Assembly (NCBI GenBank): GCA_036376775.1
Contig: DASUZP010000036.1
Location: forward strand, 1 to 6,902
DNA: 6,902 nt
From: VRUE01 sp036376775
GTDB lineage: Bacteria > Actinomycetota > Thermoleophilia > Solirubrobacterales > 70-9
Reading direction: 5' to 3'
Positions 1 to 6,758 of the stretch are shown here, one piece after another; the first letter of the stretch is position 1, and every line of letters starts with the position of its first letter. A program made the position numbers and the translations under genes. The notes beneath the pieces were generated by a model. That model was given only the letters and a program-made list of their open reading frames with translations, was not told where the DNA came from and did no database searches.

Positions 1-637
<637 letters not shown>

Positions 638-640
638 CGA

Positions 641-647
641 TTCCTTT
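641..647 (-). promoter_or_regulatory. Ribosome binding site of ahcY
   Basis: On the minus strand the sequence reads AAAGGAA, followed by a 3-nt spacer and the ATG at 637. It is a purine-rich Shine-Dalgarno match. The spacing is short when counted from the last A, but about 6 nt when counted from the GG core. It supports this start over alternatives. Confidence 0.7.
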
Positions 648-691
648 CGTCTATTTGAACCCCGAGAAGGATACGGAGAAACCGTCAGCTG

Positions 692-741
692 GACGTGCCG
701 GTGGAGAGAGGTCCATATGGGCACCGCAGCACCGGCACGTC
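692..741 (-). promoter_or_regulatory. 12-bp-stem hairpin between PGI/PMI and ahcY (terminator or structured leader)
   Basis: The arms gacgtgccggtg (692-703) and caccggcacgtc (730-741) are perfect 12-bp reverse complements around a 26-nt loop. The loop can fold further: ggt 710-712 pairs with acc 723-725, and cc 713-714 with gg 719-720, around an atat loop with a 2-nt bulge. The upstream arm (minus-strand sense) overlaps the PGI/PMI stop codon at 740-742. This placement fits a transcription terminator, but no T-run follows on the minus strand. The alternatives are a structured 5' leader of ahcY or an RNA-processing site. A small second hairpin (acgg 673-676 with ccgt 682-685) lies between it and the ahcY ribosome binding site. 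It does not show the conserved SAH-riboswitch core that I can recall. The stem is observed; its function is inferred. Confidence 0.6.
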
Positions 742-1720
742 AGGAGCGCTCGAGCGCGGCCTTGAGGCGGTCGATCGCCTCGATCGGCAGCGGATCGACC
801 TGGCGCATCGAGGCGAGCTCGAGCGAGACCAGGTCGCCGAGCATCACAGTCCAGAGCAGGCGCTCGGTGGGGCTCTCGCCCGCCGTCTCGATCCGCACCG
901 CGGGCGACCCGTCGCGCTCGATCTCGGCCGCGGTCAGCTCGAACCTGAGCCGCTCGCGCGGATGCTGGTCGCGATCCTCGAGCAGGACGGCCGCCAACGG
1001 CATGACGCCGGCGGCCTCCCAGGAGCAGATCTCGTTGTGATTTGCCTCGGGCAGCTCGGCGCAGAAGGCCGGCAGCTTCGCGTTCTCGTTCACCTGGGTC
1101 TTCCAGCGACGCGCCACCGCCGCGGTCGCGCCGGCGCCGTAGACGACCGGTACCCGATCGCCGATCGCAGCGGCGACCTCGGCGGCGCGGTGGCGAAGGT
1201 CGTCGCGGTTGGCCTCGAGAAAGGCGGCCGCCGCCTCGATCTCCTCGCCGAGGCGCGGTGCGATGCCGGCGACGGCGGCGACTTCCAGTGCGCAGACCAG
1301 CATGTAGGCGACCGCGGTCCGCGGTGCAGGCAACAGGCCCGGCAGGCCGATCACAGGGTCGCCAGCCGCCCGCGCGGCCTCGGTCAGGGCGCCGCCGGTG
1401 CTGGCGACGATGCGGCGCGCGCCCAGCGCCTCGGCTGCGGCGGCGCAGGCAAGCGTCTCCTCGGTCTCGCCGGAGTAGCTCGAGCAGAGCATGGCCCACT
1501 CGGCCGTCGCCCAGCTCGGCAGGCTGTAGCCGCGCACGGTCAAAAGCGGCCCGGAGAGCCGCTCGCCGAGCGCCGCCACGGCAAGGTCGCCGCCGACCGC
1601 CGAGCCGCCCATCCCACAGACCAGGAGCCCGGCGGAGTCGCCAGGCTGCAGTCGCGCGGATTCAACCCGCCAGAGCGCGTCGCGCAGGTGATCGGGGATG
1701 GCGAGAACGTCGTCGAGCAT
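740..1720 (-). CDS. Bifunctional phosphoglucose/phosphomannose isomerase (SIS-domain family)
   Basis: A 326-residue cytosolic sugar-phosphate isomerase of the dual-specificity PGI/PMI family known from Archaea and some bacteria. It interconverts glucose-6-phosphate or mannose-6-phosphate with fructose-6-phosphate. The N-terminal SIS domain has GMGGSAVGGD (36-45) and the phosphate-binding SSYSGETEETL (80-90). The second SIS domain starts near 185 and contains VNENAKLPAF (210-219) and ELPEANHNEI (222-231), which includes H228, the family's expected active-site His. E212 is the likely catalytic Glu and K320 near the C-terminus the likely conserved Lys. The protein lacks the much longer sequence of classical PGI and the metal-binding cupin of type I PMI. 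Its ATG lies 2 nt after the stop of the nucleotidyltransferase gene, so the two are very probably co-translated. With that neighbour, a role in supplying mannose-6-phosphate for GDP-mannose is likely. Which substrate dominates cannot be read from the sequence. Confidence 0.88.
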   Translation of the reverse strand: MLDDVLAIPDHLRDALWRVESARLQPGDSAGLLVCGMGGSAVGGDLAVAALGERLSGPLLTVRGYSLPSWATAEWAMLCSSYSGETEETLACAAAAEALGARRIVASTGGALTEAARAAGDPVIGLPGLLPAPRTAVAYMLVCALEVAAVAGIAPRLGEEIEAAAAFLEANRDDLRHRAAEVAAAIGDRVPVVYGAGATAAVARRWKTQVNENAKLPAFCAELPEANHNEICSWEAAGVMPLAAVLLEDRDQHPRERLRFELTAAEIERDGSPAVRIETAGESPTERLLWTVMLGDLVSLELASMRQVDPLPIEAIDRLKAALERS

Positions 1721-1722
1721 CG

Positions 1723-2706
1723 CTACGAGCCGACTCTTTCGCCCTCGGCGGCCACTGCACCTTCAATTTCCGCATCGGCCGGGATCGCGGCCCCCGGCGA
1801 GAGGATCGAGGCCGCGACCCGGGCGCGCTCGCCGACGGTGCAGCCCTCGAGCAGAACCGACTCGACCACCTCCGCCCCCGCTCCGATCCGGCATCCGGGC
1901 CCGACGACCACCCGGGGACCGAGCGTCGCCCCCGCGGCCACCTCGGCGTCCGGATCGACCAGCACGCCGGGGCCGGTCGGCTCGACCCGCGTCGACACCC
2001 GCCCCTCGAGGATGTCCCAGCTCGCCTGCAGGTAGCGCTCCGGAGTGCCGATGTCCATCCAGTAGCCATCGAGCAGCAGACCGTGAAGTCCGTTGCCGAC
2101 CAGGCGGGGGAAGACGTCGCGCTCGATCGAGACGTTCTCGCCGGGCGGGATCAGGTCGAGCACCGAGCGCTCGAGCGCGTACATCCCGGCGTTGACCTCG
2201 CCCGGCTTGTGCTCGCCGGTCTTCTCGAGGAACTCGAGCACCTCTCCCCCCTCGCCGCTCTGCACCAGGCCGAAGGCCGCCGCGTCCTCGACCGGATGCA
2301 GGCCGATCGTCGCCGCGGCGGCGCGCTCGCCGTGGGCGCGCAGCAAGGCGCTCAGGTCGAGGTCGGTGAGGACGTCGCCGTTGAGCGCCAGGAAGCGATC
2401 CTCGAGCTCGTCGCCGAGCTCGTCGGCGGCAAAGCGGATCGCCCCGGCGGTGCCCAGCGGCTCGGGCTCGGCGACGTAGCGGATCCTCACCCCCGCTCGC
2501 TCCTCCTCGCCGCTGAGCGCCGCGCGCAGCACGTCGGGCAGGAAGCCGCAGGCGAGGACGACCTCGGTCACCCCGTGCCCGGCGAGCCACTCGATCATGT
2601 AGGCGAGAAAGGGGCGGTCGACCAGCGTCAGCGCCGGCTTCGGGGTGGAGTTGGTGAGGGGGCGAAGACGCGTGCCTTCGCCGCCGACTAGGACGATTGC
2701 CTGCAT
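1723..2706 (-). CDS. Sugar-phosphate nucleotidyltransferase, probably mannose-1-phosphate guanylyltransferase
   Basis: A 327-residue cytosolic enzyme that joins a sugar-1-phosphate to an NTP, releasing pyrophosphate. The N-terminal nucleotidyltransferase domain (1 to about 230) shows the signature GGEGTRLRPLT (8-18) with PKP (22-24), then EPEPLGTAGA (80-89), the metal-binding LNGD (108-111), EFLEKT (158-163), VNAGMY (171-176), SIERDVFP (193-200) and YWMDIGTPERYL (215-226). Residues from about 245 to 322 form a short left-handed beta-helix of hexapeptide-like repeats (PGVLVDPDAEVAAGATLGP and onwards). The combination resembles eukaryotic GMPPB-type and actinobacterial GDP-mannose pyrophosphorylases. 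The downstream PGI/PMI supports mannose-1-phosphate as substrate. Glucose-1-phosphate uridylyl- or thymidylyltransferase activity remains possible because specificity is hard to read in this fold. The start lies 4 nt after the dehydrogenase stop with no clear Shine-Dalgarno sequence, so translational re-initiation is likely. Confidence 0.82.
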   Translation of the reverse strand: MQAIVLVGGEGTRLRPLTNSTPKPALTLVDRPFLAYMIEWLAGHGVTEVVLACGFLPDVLRAALSGEEERAGVRIRYVAEPEPLGTAGAIRFAADELGDELEDRFLALNGDVLTDLDLSALLRAHGERAAAATIGLHPVEDAAAFGLVQSGEGGEVLEFLEKTGEHKPGEVNAGMYALERSVLDLIPPGENVSIERDVFPRLVGNGLHGLLLDGYWMDIGTPERYLQASWDILEGRVSTRVEPTGPGVLVDPDAEVAAGATLGPRVVVGPGCRIGAGAEVVESVLLEGCTVGERARVAASILSPGAAIPADAEIEGAVAAEGERVGS

Positions 2707-2710
2707 GCGC

Positions 2711-4024
2711 TCAGTCGGCGGTCGCCGAAGACGGCACGCCCGCGGGCGCTCGGCCTATCCCCTCGTATTCGAAGCCTGCTGAGATCAAAGCCTTGGGGTC
2801 GAGGAAGTTGCGTCCGTCGATCAGCAGCGGCTGCGTCATCCGGCCGGCCGCCTCGGTCCACTCGATCTCCGCGAACTCCCCCCACTCGGTGACCAGAACC
2901 GCCGCGTCGGCGCCGTCGAGCGCCGCCAGGGCCGAGTCGCGCAACTCGACGCCCTCGAGCAGGGTCCGCGCGGCATCGGCCGCGACCGGGTCGTAGGCGA
3001 CCACCTCCGCCCCTTCGCCCTGCAACCGCGCCGCCAGCACCAGGCTCGAGGCCTCGCGCATATCGTCGGTCTGCGGCTTGAAGGCGAGGCCGAGCAGCGC
3101 CACCCGCTTCCCCACCAGCGAACCCAGATGGGCGAGCAGCTTCTGCACCACGCGGCGCTTCTGCAGCTCGTTCACCTCGATCACCGCGCCCAGCAGCTGG
3201 AAGTGGTAGCCGGTGTTGCCGGCGAGCATCTTCAGCGCGCTGACATCCTTCGGAAAACAACTTCCCCCGTAGCCGATCCCGGCGCGCAGGAACGAAGGCC
3301 CGATGCGCTGGTCGAGGCCCATGCCGCGGGCGACCTCGCCGACGTCGGCGCCGACCTCCTCGCAGACGTTGGCGATCTCGTTGACGAAGGAGATCTTGGT
3401 CGCGAGGAAGGCGTTGGAGGCGAGCTTGATCATCTCGGCGCTGGCGACGTCGGTGCGGACGATCTCGCCGCCCAGCGGCTCATACAGCCCGGCGACCGCG
3501 TCGCCGGCCGCCTCCTCGCCCGGATCGGCGCCGATCACGACCCGATCGGGATTCATGAAGTCGGCGACCGCCGAACCCTCCTTGAGGAACTCGGGACAGG
3601 AGACGTAGGCGACACCGGGAAGGTCGCGGCGGATCGTCTCGCCGGTACCGGCGGGGACGGTGCTCTTCATGATCAGCACGTGGCTGCCGTCGTCGCGCAG
3701 CTCCTCGACCACCGAACGGACCCGGGAGAGATCGGCGTCGCCGGAGCGGGTCGGCGGCGTGTCGACGCAGACGAAGAGCAGGCGCGCCGCATCGAGCAGC
3801 TCGCTCATCTCGGTGGTGAAGGTGAGGCGCTCTGAGTTGCGGGCGAGCAGCTCGTCGAGCTCCGGCTCGTGGATCGTCGTCTCGCCGCGCGCGAGCGCTG
3901 CGACCTTCTCCGGCAGGATGTCGCGCGCCACCACCGGGTGGCCGAGCTCGGCGAAGCAGGCCGCGGTGACCAGGCCCACCCAGCCAACCCCGATCACGCC
4001 GATCGGCTCTCTGCTCTCCGTCAT
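2711..4024 (-). CDS. ugd: UDP-glucose 6-dehydrogenase
   Basis: A 437-residue cytosolic NAD-dependent enzyme of the UDP-glucose/GDP-mannose dehydrogenase family. It oxidises UDP-glucose twice to UDP-glucuronate, a donor for acidic polysaccharides. The domains are in canonical order. First comes an N-terminal Rossmann fold with GVGWVG (12-17), an acidic D35 after beta-2, VDTPP (87-91) and STVPAGT (121-127), with CPEFLKEG (143-150). Next is a central helical domain with K200 and N204 in IKLASNAFLATKISFVNE. The catalytic loop GYGGSCFPKD (251-260) follows, with nucleophile C256. The C-terminal UDP-binding domain has FKPQTDDMRE (315-324). Length matches the family. GGSCFPKD favours UDP-glucose over GDP-mannose, but the guanylyltransferase next door keeps GDP-mannose dehydrogenase as a minor alternative. 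Its ATG overlaps the LCP stop codon (ATGA at 4021-4024). The same frame stays open far upstream, but that extension is an Arg/Gly/Pro-rich shadow of the LCP gene. Confidence 0.92.
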   Translation of the reverse strand: MTESREPIGVIGVGWVGLVTAACFAELGHPVVARDILPEKVAALARGETTIHEPELDELLARNSERLTFTTEMSELLDAARLLFVCVDTPPTRSGDADLSRVRSVVEELRDDGSHVLIMKSTVPAGTGETIRRDLPGVAYVSCPEFLKEGSAVADFMNPDRVVIGADPGEEAAGDAVAGLYEPLGGEIVRTDVASAEMIKLASNAFLATKISFVNEIANVCEEVGADVGEVARGMGLDQRIGPSFLRAGIGYGGSCFPKDVSALKMLAGNTGYHFQLLGAVIEVNELQKRRVVQKLLAHLGSLVGKRVALLGLAFKPQTDDMREASSLVLAARLQGEGAEVVAYDPVAADAARTLLEGVELRDSALAALDGADAAVLVTEWGEFAEIEWTEAAGRMTQPLLIDGRNFLDPKALISAGFEYEGIGRAPAGVPSSATAD

Positions 4025-5640
4025 GGTTGCGCGCTTCCTCGCTTCCTCTGTGGCTTGCGGTTGGGGATTATCACTCTTGCCGACCGTGCCATGCCGACCA
4101 TCTGGTCGTTGGTCAGCGACTGCAGCAGGCTGTTCGATATCCAGTAGGAGTTGTCGCCGCGGTGCCAGGCGATCATGCTGACGCGGTCGCCGTCGATGTA
4201 GATGTCGTACTCGCGGCCGTGGATCGTCCTGGTTTCGCTCGGGTTGTCGAGGATCGGAGGGTCGCTCCAGCCCTGGATGCCCTGGACCCCGAAGTACTGG
4301 GTTTCGTATTCGGGCCCGTACTCGGCGACCATCCGGTAGGCGACGTGGCGTTCGCCGTCGGTATCCCTGAAGTGGTACACGCGCGGATCCTGCACGTGGT
4401 AGTAGCTGTTGCTTTCGACATACGCGGCTTCCGCCGGCAGGCGGGTCGGATAGAAGACCGGAAATCCGCCGCTGACCTTGCGGGCGACCGACTTCCCCTC
4501 GAGCTCGCCCGCTTCGCCCGCCGCGACGAGGCCATCGTCGCCCGGTGGCTTCGGCTTCACGTGGGGCTTGCGCTGAGGCTTGCCCTTCTTTCCCTTCTTC
4601 TGCGGCTTCGACTGCGGGCGCCGGCCGGCTTCTAGCGATCCGCGCGGCCCCCCGCTCGCTTCGATCCCGAGGAACTTGTCGACCGCTTCCCCGATCGCTT
4701 CCTGTGAGGCGTAGACGAAGCTCGGGCCGAGTTCCGCCGGGAAGTGGACCTCCTTGATTGCCGCGTTGCGCGAGGCGATGAACAGCTTCATCACTTCGAG
4801 CATCGTCTCGGTATCGCTGATGTCGGAGGTCGTGTACTTGGTGAAGATGTCGATCAGTTCGTTGCGGCCGAGCACGAGCTGGTCGACCGGGACCCTCTGA
4901 CGCGCCGCGCTGAGGAAGTCCTGCTGGCGTGCCGCCCGGACCAGATCGGTGTCGGTGTGGCGGTAGCGCACGTACTGCAGGGCTTTTTTCCCGCAGAGCA
5001 ACTGATAGCCCGGCTGGACGTTGATTTCGGCATATTCTTCGGAGGGCGGAACGCCGACGTTGGAGTGGTAGTAGCGGCGGTCGACGTCGACATATACGCA
5101 ATCGATCGCGTCGACCGCCCGGACGAAGCCGAGGTAGTCGACGTTGACGACGTGGTTGATCGGCAGGCCGGTCAGTTCCTTGACCACCTGCAGGGTCAGC
5201 TTCGGCCCGCCGAAGGTGTAGGCGGCGTTGAACTTTTCCGTCCCGAAGCCGGGGATTTCGACCTTGAGGTCGCGCGGGATCGACATCAGCGCGATCGCGT
5301 TCTGGTCGGGATCGAGGCGCAGCAGCAGCGTGGTGTCGGAGCGACCGGGGTCTTCGGGTTCGCTGGCGCGCTTGTCGGAGCCGATGATCAGGATGTTCTC
5401 CGGTTCCCCCCCGTGCGTCTGGGCGAGGACGCGCTCGACCTTGCTCTGCAGTTTGTTGTTGTGCGAGAGCGCCGTGGCGATGCTGCCGATGTAGAGCAGG
5501 ATGCTGGCCGAGGTCGCCGCCGCGGTGGCGGCGACGATCACGACCGAGGCCAGCGTGAAGCGCCACCAGTAGCGCTTGCGCTTCGGCGGCGGCTCGTGGT
5601 CGCCCTCGGGCGGGGGCTTCTTGAAGGGCTGCTCGATCAT
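4021..5640 (-). CDS. LytR-CpsA-Psr (LCP) family cell-wall glycopolymer ligase with additional C-terminal domain
   Basis: A 539-residue membrane-anchored protein of the LCP family. These enzymes act outside the membrane and transfer undecaprenyl-linked glycopolymers to peptidoglycan. A Pro/Lys-rich cytoplasmic tail (1-25) precedes one transmembrane segment (about 27-52), then an extracellular LCP domain (about 80-325). Its hallmarks are ENILIIGSDKR (81-91), RSDTTLLLRLD (100-110), SIPRDL (120-125), INHVVNVDYLGF (161-172), and GKKALQYVRYRH (217-228) followed by D232 and R235, the Asp/Arg cluster that binds the lipid pyrophosphate. A Lys/Gln/Pro-rich linker (about 336-368) leads to a compact, Tyr/Trp-rich C-terminal domain (about 390-525) that I do not recognise. 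It has no similarity I can see to the usual LytR_C tail. The start is 10 nt after the upstream M20 stop. The C-terminus ends in a basic tail. Codons ending in A or T (for example GAA, TAT, CTA) are commoner here than in neighbouring genes. Confidence 0.92.
   Translation of the reverse strand: MIEQPFKKPPPEGDHEPPPKRKRYWWRFTLASVVIVAATAAATSASILLYIGSIATALSHNNKLQSKVERVLAQTHGGEPENILIIGSDKRASEPEDPGRSDTTLLLRLDPDQNAIALMSIPRDLKVEIPGFGTEKFNAAYTFGGPKLTLQVVKELTGLPINHVVNVDYLGFVRAVDAIDCVYVDVDRRYYHSNVGVPPSEEYAEINVQPGYQLLCGKKALQYVRYRHTDTDLVRAARQQDFLSAARQRVPVDQLVLGRNELIDIFTKYTTSDISDTETMLEVMKLFIASRNAAIKEVHFPAELGPSFVYASQEAIGEAVDKFLGIEASGGPRGSLEAGRRPQSKPQKKGKKGKPQRKPHVKPKPPGDDGLVAAGEAGELEGKSVARKVSGGFPVFYPTRLPAEAAYVESNSYYHVQDPRVYHFRDTDGERHVAYRMVAEYGPEYETQYFGVQGIQGWSDPPILDNPSETRTIHGREYDIYIDGDRVSMIAWHRGDNSYWISNSLLQSLTNDQMVGMARSARVIIPNRKPQRKRGSAQP
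4034..4040 (-). promoter_or_regulatory. Ribosome binding site of ugd
   Basis: The minus strand reads GAGGAAG, 9 nt before the ATG at 4024, inside the last codons of the LCP gene. It fixes the dehydrogenase start at the ATGA overlap rather than at any upstream in-frame codon. Confidence 0.7.
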
Positions 5641-5650
5641 CGCCCCCGGT

Positions 5651-6739
5651 TCAGCCCTCGAGCCGGTCCGGAATCGCCCGCAGGAACTCCTCCAGGGTCT
5701 GCCGGTAGACCTGCAACGAGGAGACCGAGAGCCACTCCCCGGGTCCGTGATGCCCTTCGCCGATCGGGCCGAACTCGACCGCTGGCACCCCCACGCGCAG
5801 GAAGGAGACCGCGTCGGAAGCTCCGTCGCGGCCGACGCTCATCGGCTCGCCCTCGTGGTGGGCCGAGGCGGCCTCGCTCAATCCGCGAACGAAGGGCAGA
5901 TCGCGGTCGACGACCGCCGGCGGCCGTGTGAACAGCGGCGTCACCTCGACATCGGGGAGCCCGCGGACCTGCGCCAGCACCGTGTCGGGGTCCTGATCGG
6001 GCAGATAGCGGATGTCGACGTCGATCGCGCATCGGTCGGGCACCTTGTTGAGCGCGTCGCCGCCCAGGATCCGGCCAAGATTGATCGAGGGGCGGTCGAA
6101 CAGCTCGGAGCTGTGCCGGGCAAACGGTAGCGACTCGATACTGCGGAAAACGTCGTGCGCCTTCAGCACCGCGTTATCGCCCAGCCACGGCGTCGCGCCG
6201 TGGGCGGCGACGCCGCTGACCTCGAGTCGCAGGGCCAGCACCCCCTTGGCCTCGACGCCGATCTGCAGATCGGTCGGCTCGCCGGTGATCGCGAAGTCGC
6301 CGACGAAGCCGCCGTCGACGAGGCGGTCGCTGCCACGGTCGACCTCCTCCTCGGACTCCTCGTCGCCGACGATCCCCAGCCGCACCCGCACCCGCTCCTG
6401 CTCGCGCATCGCGGCAGTGGTCATCAGCATCGCCGCCAGAGCGCCCTTCATGTCGTAGGCGCCGCGGCCGTAGAGCCGGTCGCCGTCGAGATGCGGGTCG
6501 AACTGCCCCGCCCGCCCCGGGACGACGTCGAGATGACCGTGCAGGACGACAGTCGGCGCATCCTCAGGGCCGACTTCGGCCTTCAGCACCGGCAGACCCC
6601 GCACCTCTTCCGTAGAGACCTCGATCCCCCGAGCTTCCAGCCATCCCTCGACGAAACCAGCAGCTTCCAGCACCCCATCCGAGTCGGACGTGTCGTAGCC
6701 AATTAACCGCGTTGCAAGCGCAACCAGCTCCTCGCTCAT
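5651..6739 (-). CDS. M20 family metallopeptidase/deacylase (ArgE/DapE-like)
   Basis: A 362-residue cytosolic di-zinc hydrolase that cleaves an amide bond, in the family of acetylornithine deacetylase, succinyl-diaminopimelate desuccinylase and carboxypeptidases. All expected active-site elements are visible: HGHLDVVP (67-74; H69 metal ligand, D71), YGRGAYDMKG (90-99; bridging D96), GDEESEEE (125-132; catalytic E127 and metal-binding E128), GEPT (153-156; metal-binding E154) and GHHGPGEW (329-336; metal ligand H331). The catalytic domain is split (1 to about 165 and about 278-362) by a lid/dimerisation domain that includes AHGATPW (179-185) and the DVDIRYLPDQD stretch. Length is normal for the family. 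There is no signal peptide. True substrate specificity cannot be read from these motifs. Being first in a cluster with wall-polymer genes does not by itself make it DapE. The ATG at 6739 has GAGGG 5 nt upstream. Confidence 0.9.
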   Translation of the reverse strand: MSEELVALATRLIGYDTSDSDGVLEAAGFVEGWLEARGIEVSTEEVRGLPVLKAEVGPEDAPTVVLHGHLDVVPGRAGQFDPHLDGDRLYGRGAYDMKGALAAMLMTTAAMREQERVRVRLGIVGDEESEEEVDRGSDRLVDGGFVGDFAITGEPTDLQIGVEAKGVLALRLEVSGVAAHGATPWLGDNAVLKAHDVFRSIESLPFARHSSELFDRPSINLGRILGGDALNKVPDRCAIDVDIRYLPDQDPDTVLAQVRGLPDVEVTPLFTRPPAVVDRDLPFVRGLSEAASAHHEGEPMSVGRDGASDAVSFLRVGVPAVEFGPIGEGHHGPGEWLSVSSLQVYRQTLEEFLRAIPDRLEG

Positions 6740-6744
6740 CGAAG

Positions 6745-6749
6745 CCCTC
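6745..6749 (-). promoter_or_regulatory. Ribosome binding site of the M20 hydrolase gene
   Basis: The minus strand reads GAGGG with a 5-nt spacer to the ATG at 6739. It lies 9 nt from the edge of the 6759-6902 palindromic element, so folding of that element in the transcript could affect ribosome access. Confidence 0.55.
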
Positions 6750-6758
6750 GCAACGCGG

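Noticed and set aside
638..742. SAH riboswitch upstream of ahcY
   Set aside because: The expected core (GAGGAGCGCUGC-like segment with its partner) was not found on the transcribed strand. A partial AGGAGCGCU match at 742-750 is on the opposite strand, inside the PGI/PMI gene.
695..2035. A 446-codon plus-strand open frame, with others at 1042-2691 and 4744-5931
   Set aside because: They lie antisense to well-supported genes, have low-complexity Arg/Gly/Asp/Ala composition and show no known motifs. Long antisense frames are common in high-GC genomes.
2711..5566. A 951-codon minus-strand open frame that includes the dehydrogenase and most of the LCP region
   Set aside because: Only the part from the ATG at 4024 encodes a recognisable protein. 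The upstream part is Arg/Gly/Pro-rich and out of frame with the clear LCP gene, as expected for a shadow frame in GC-rich DNA.
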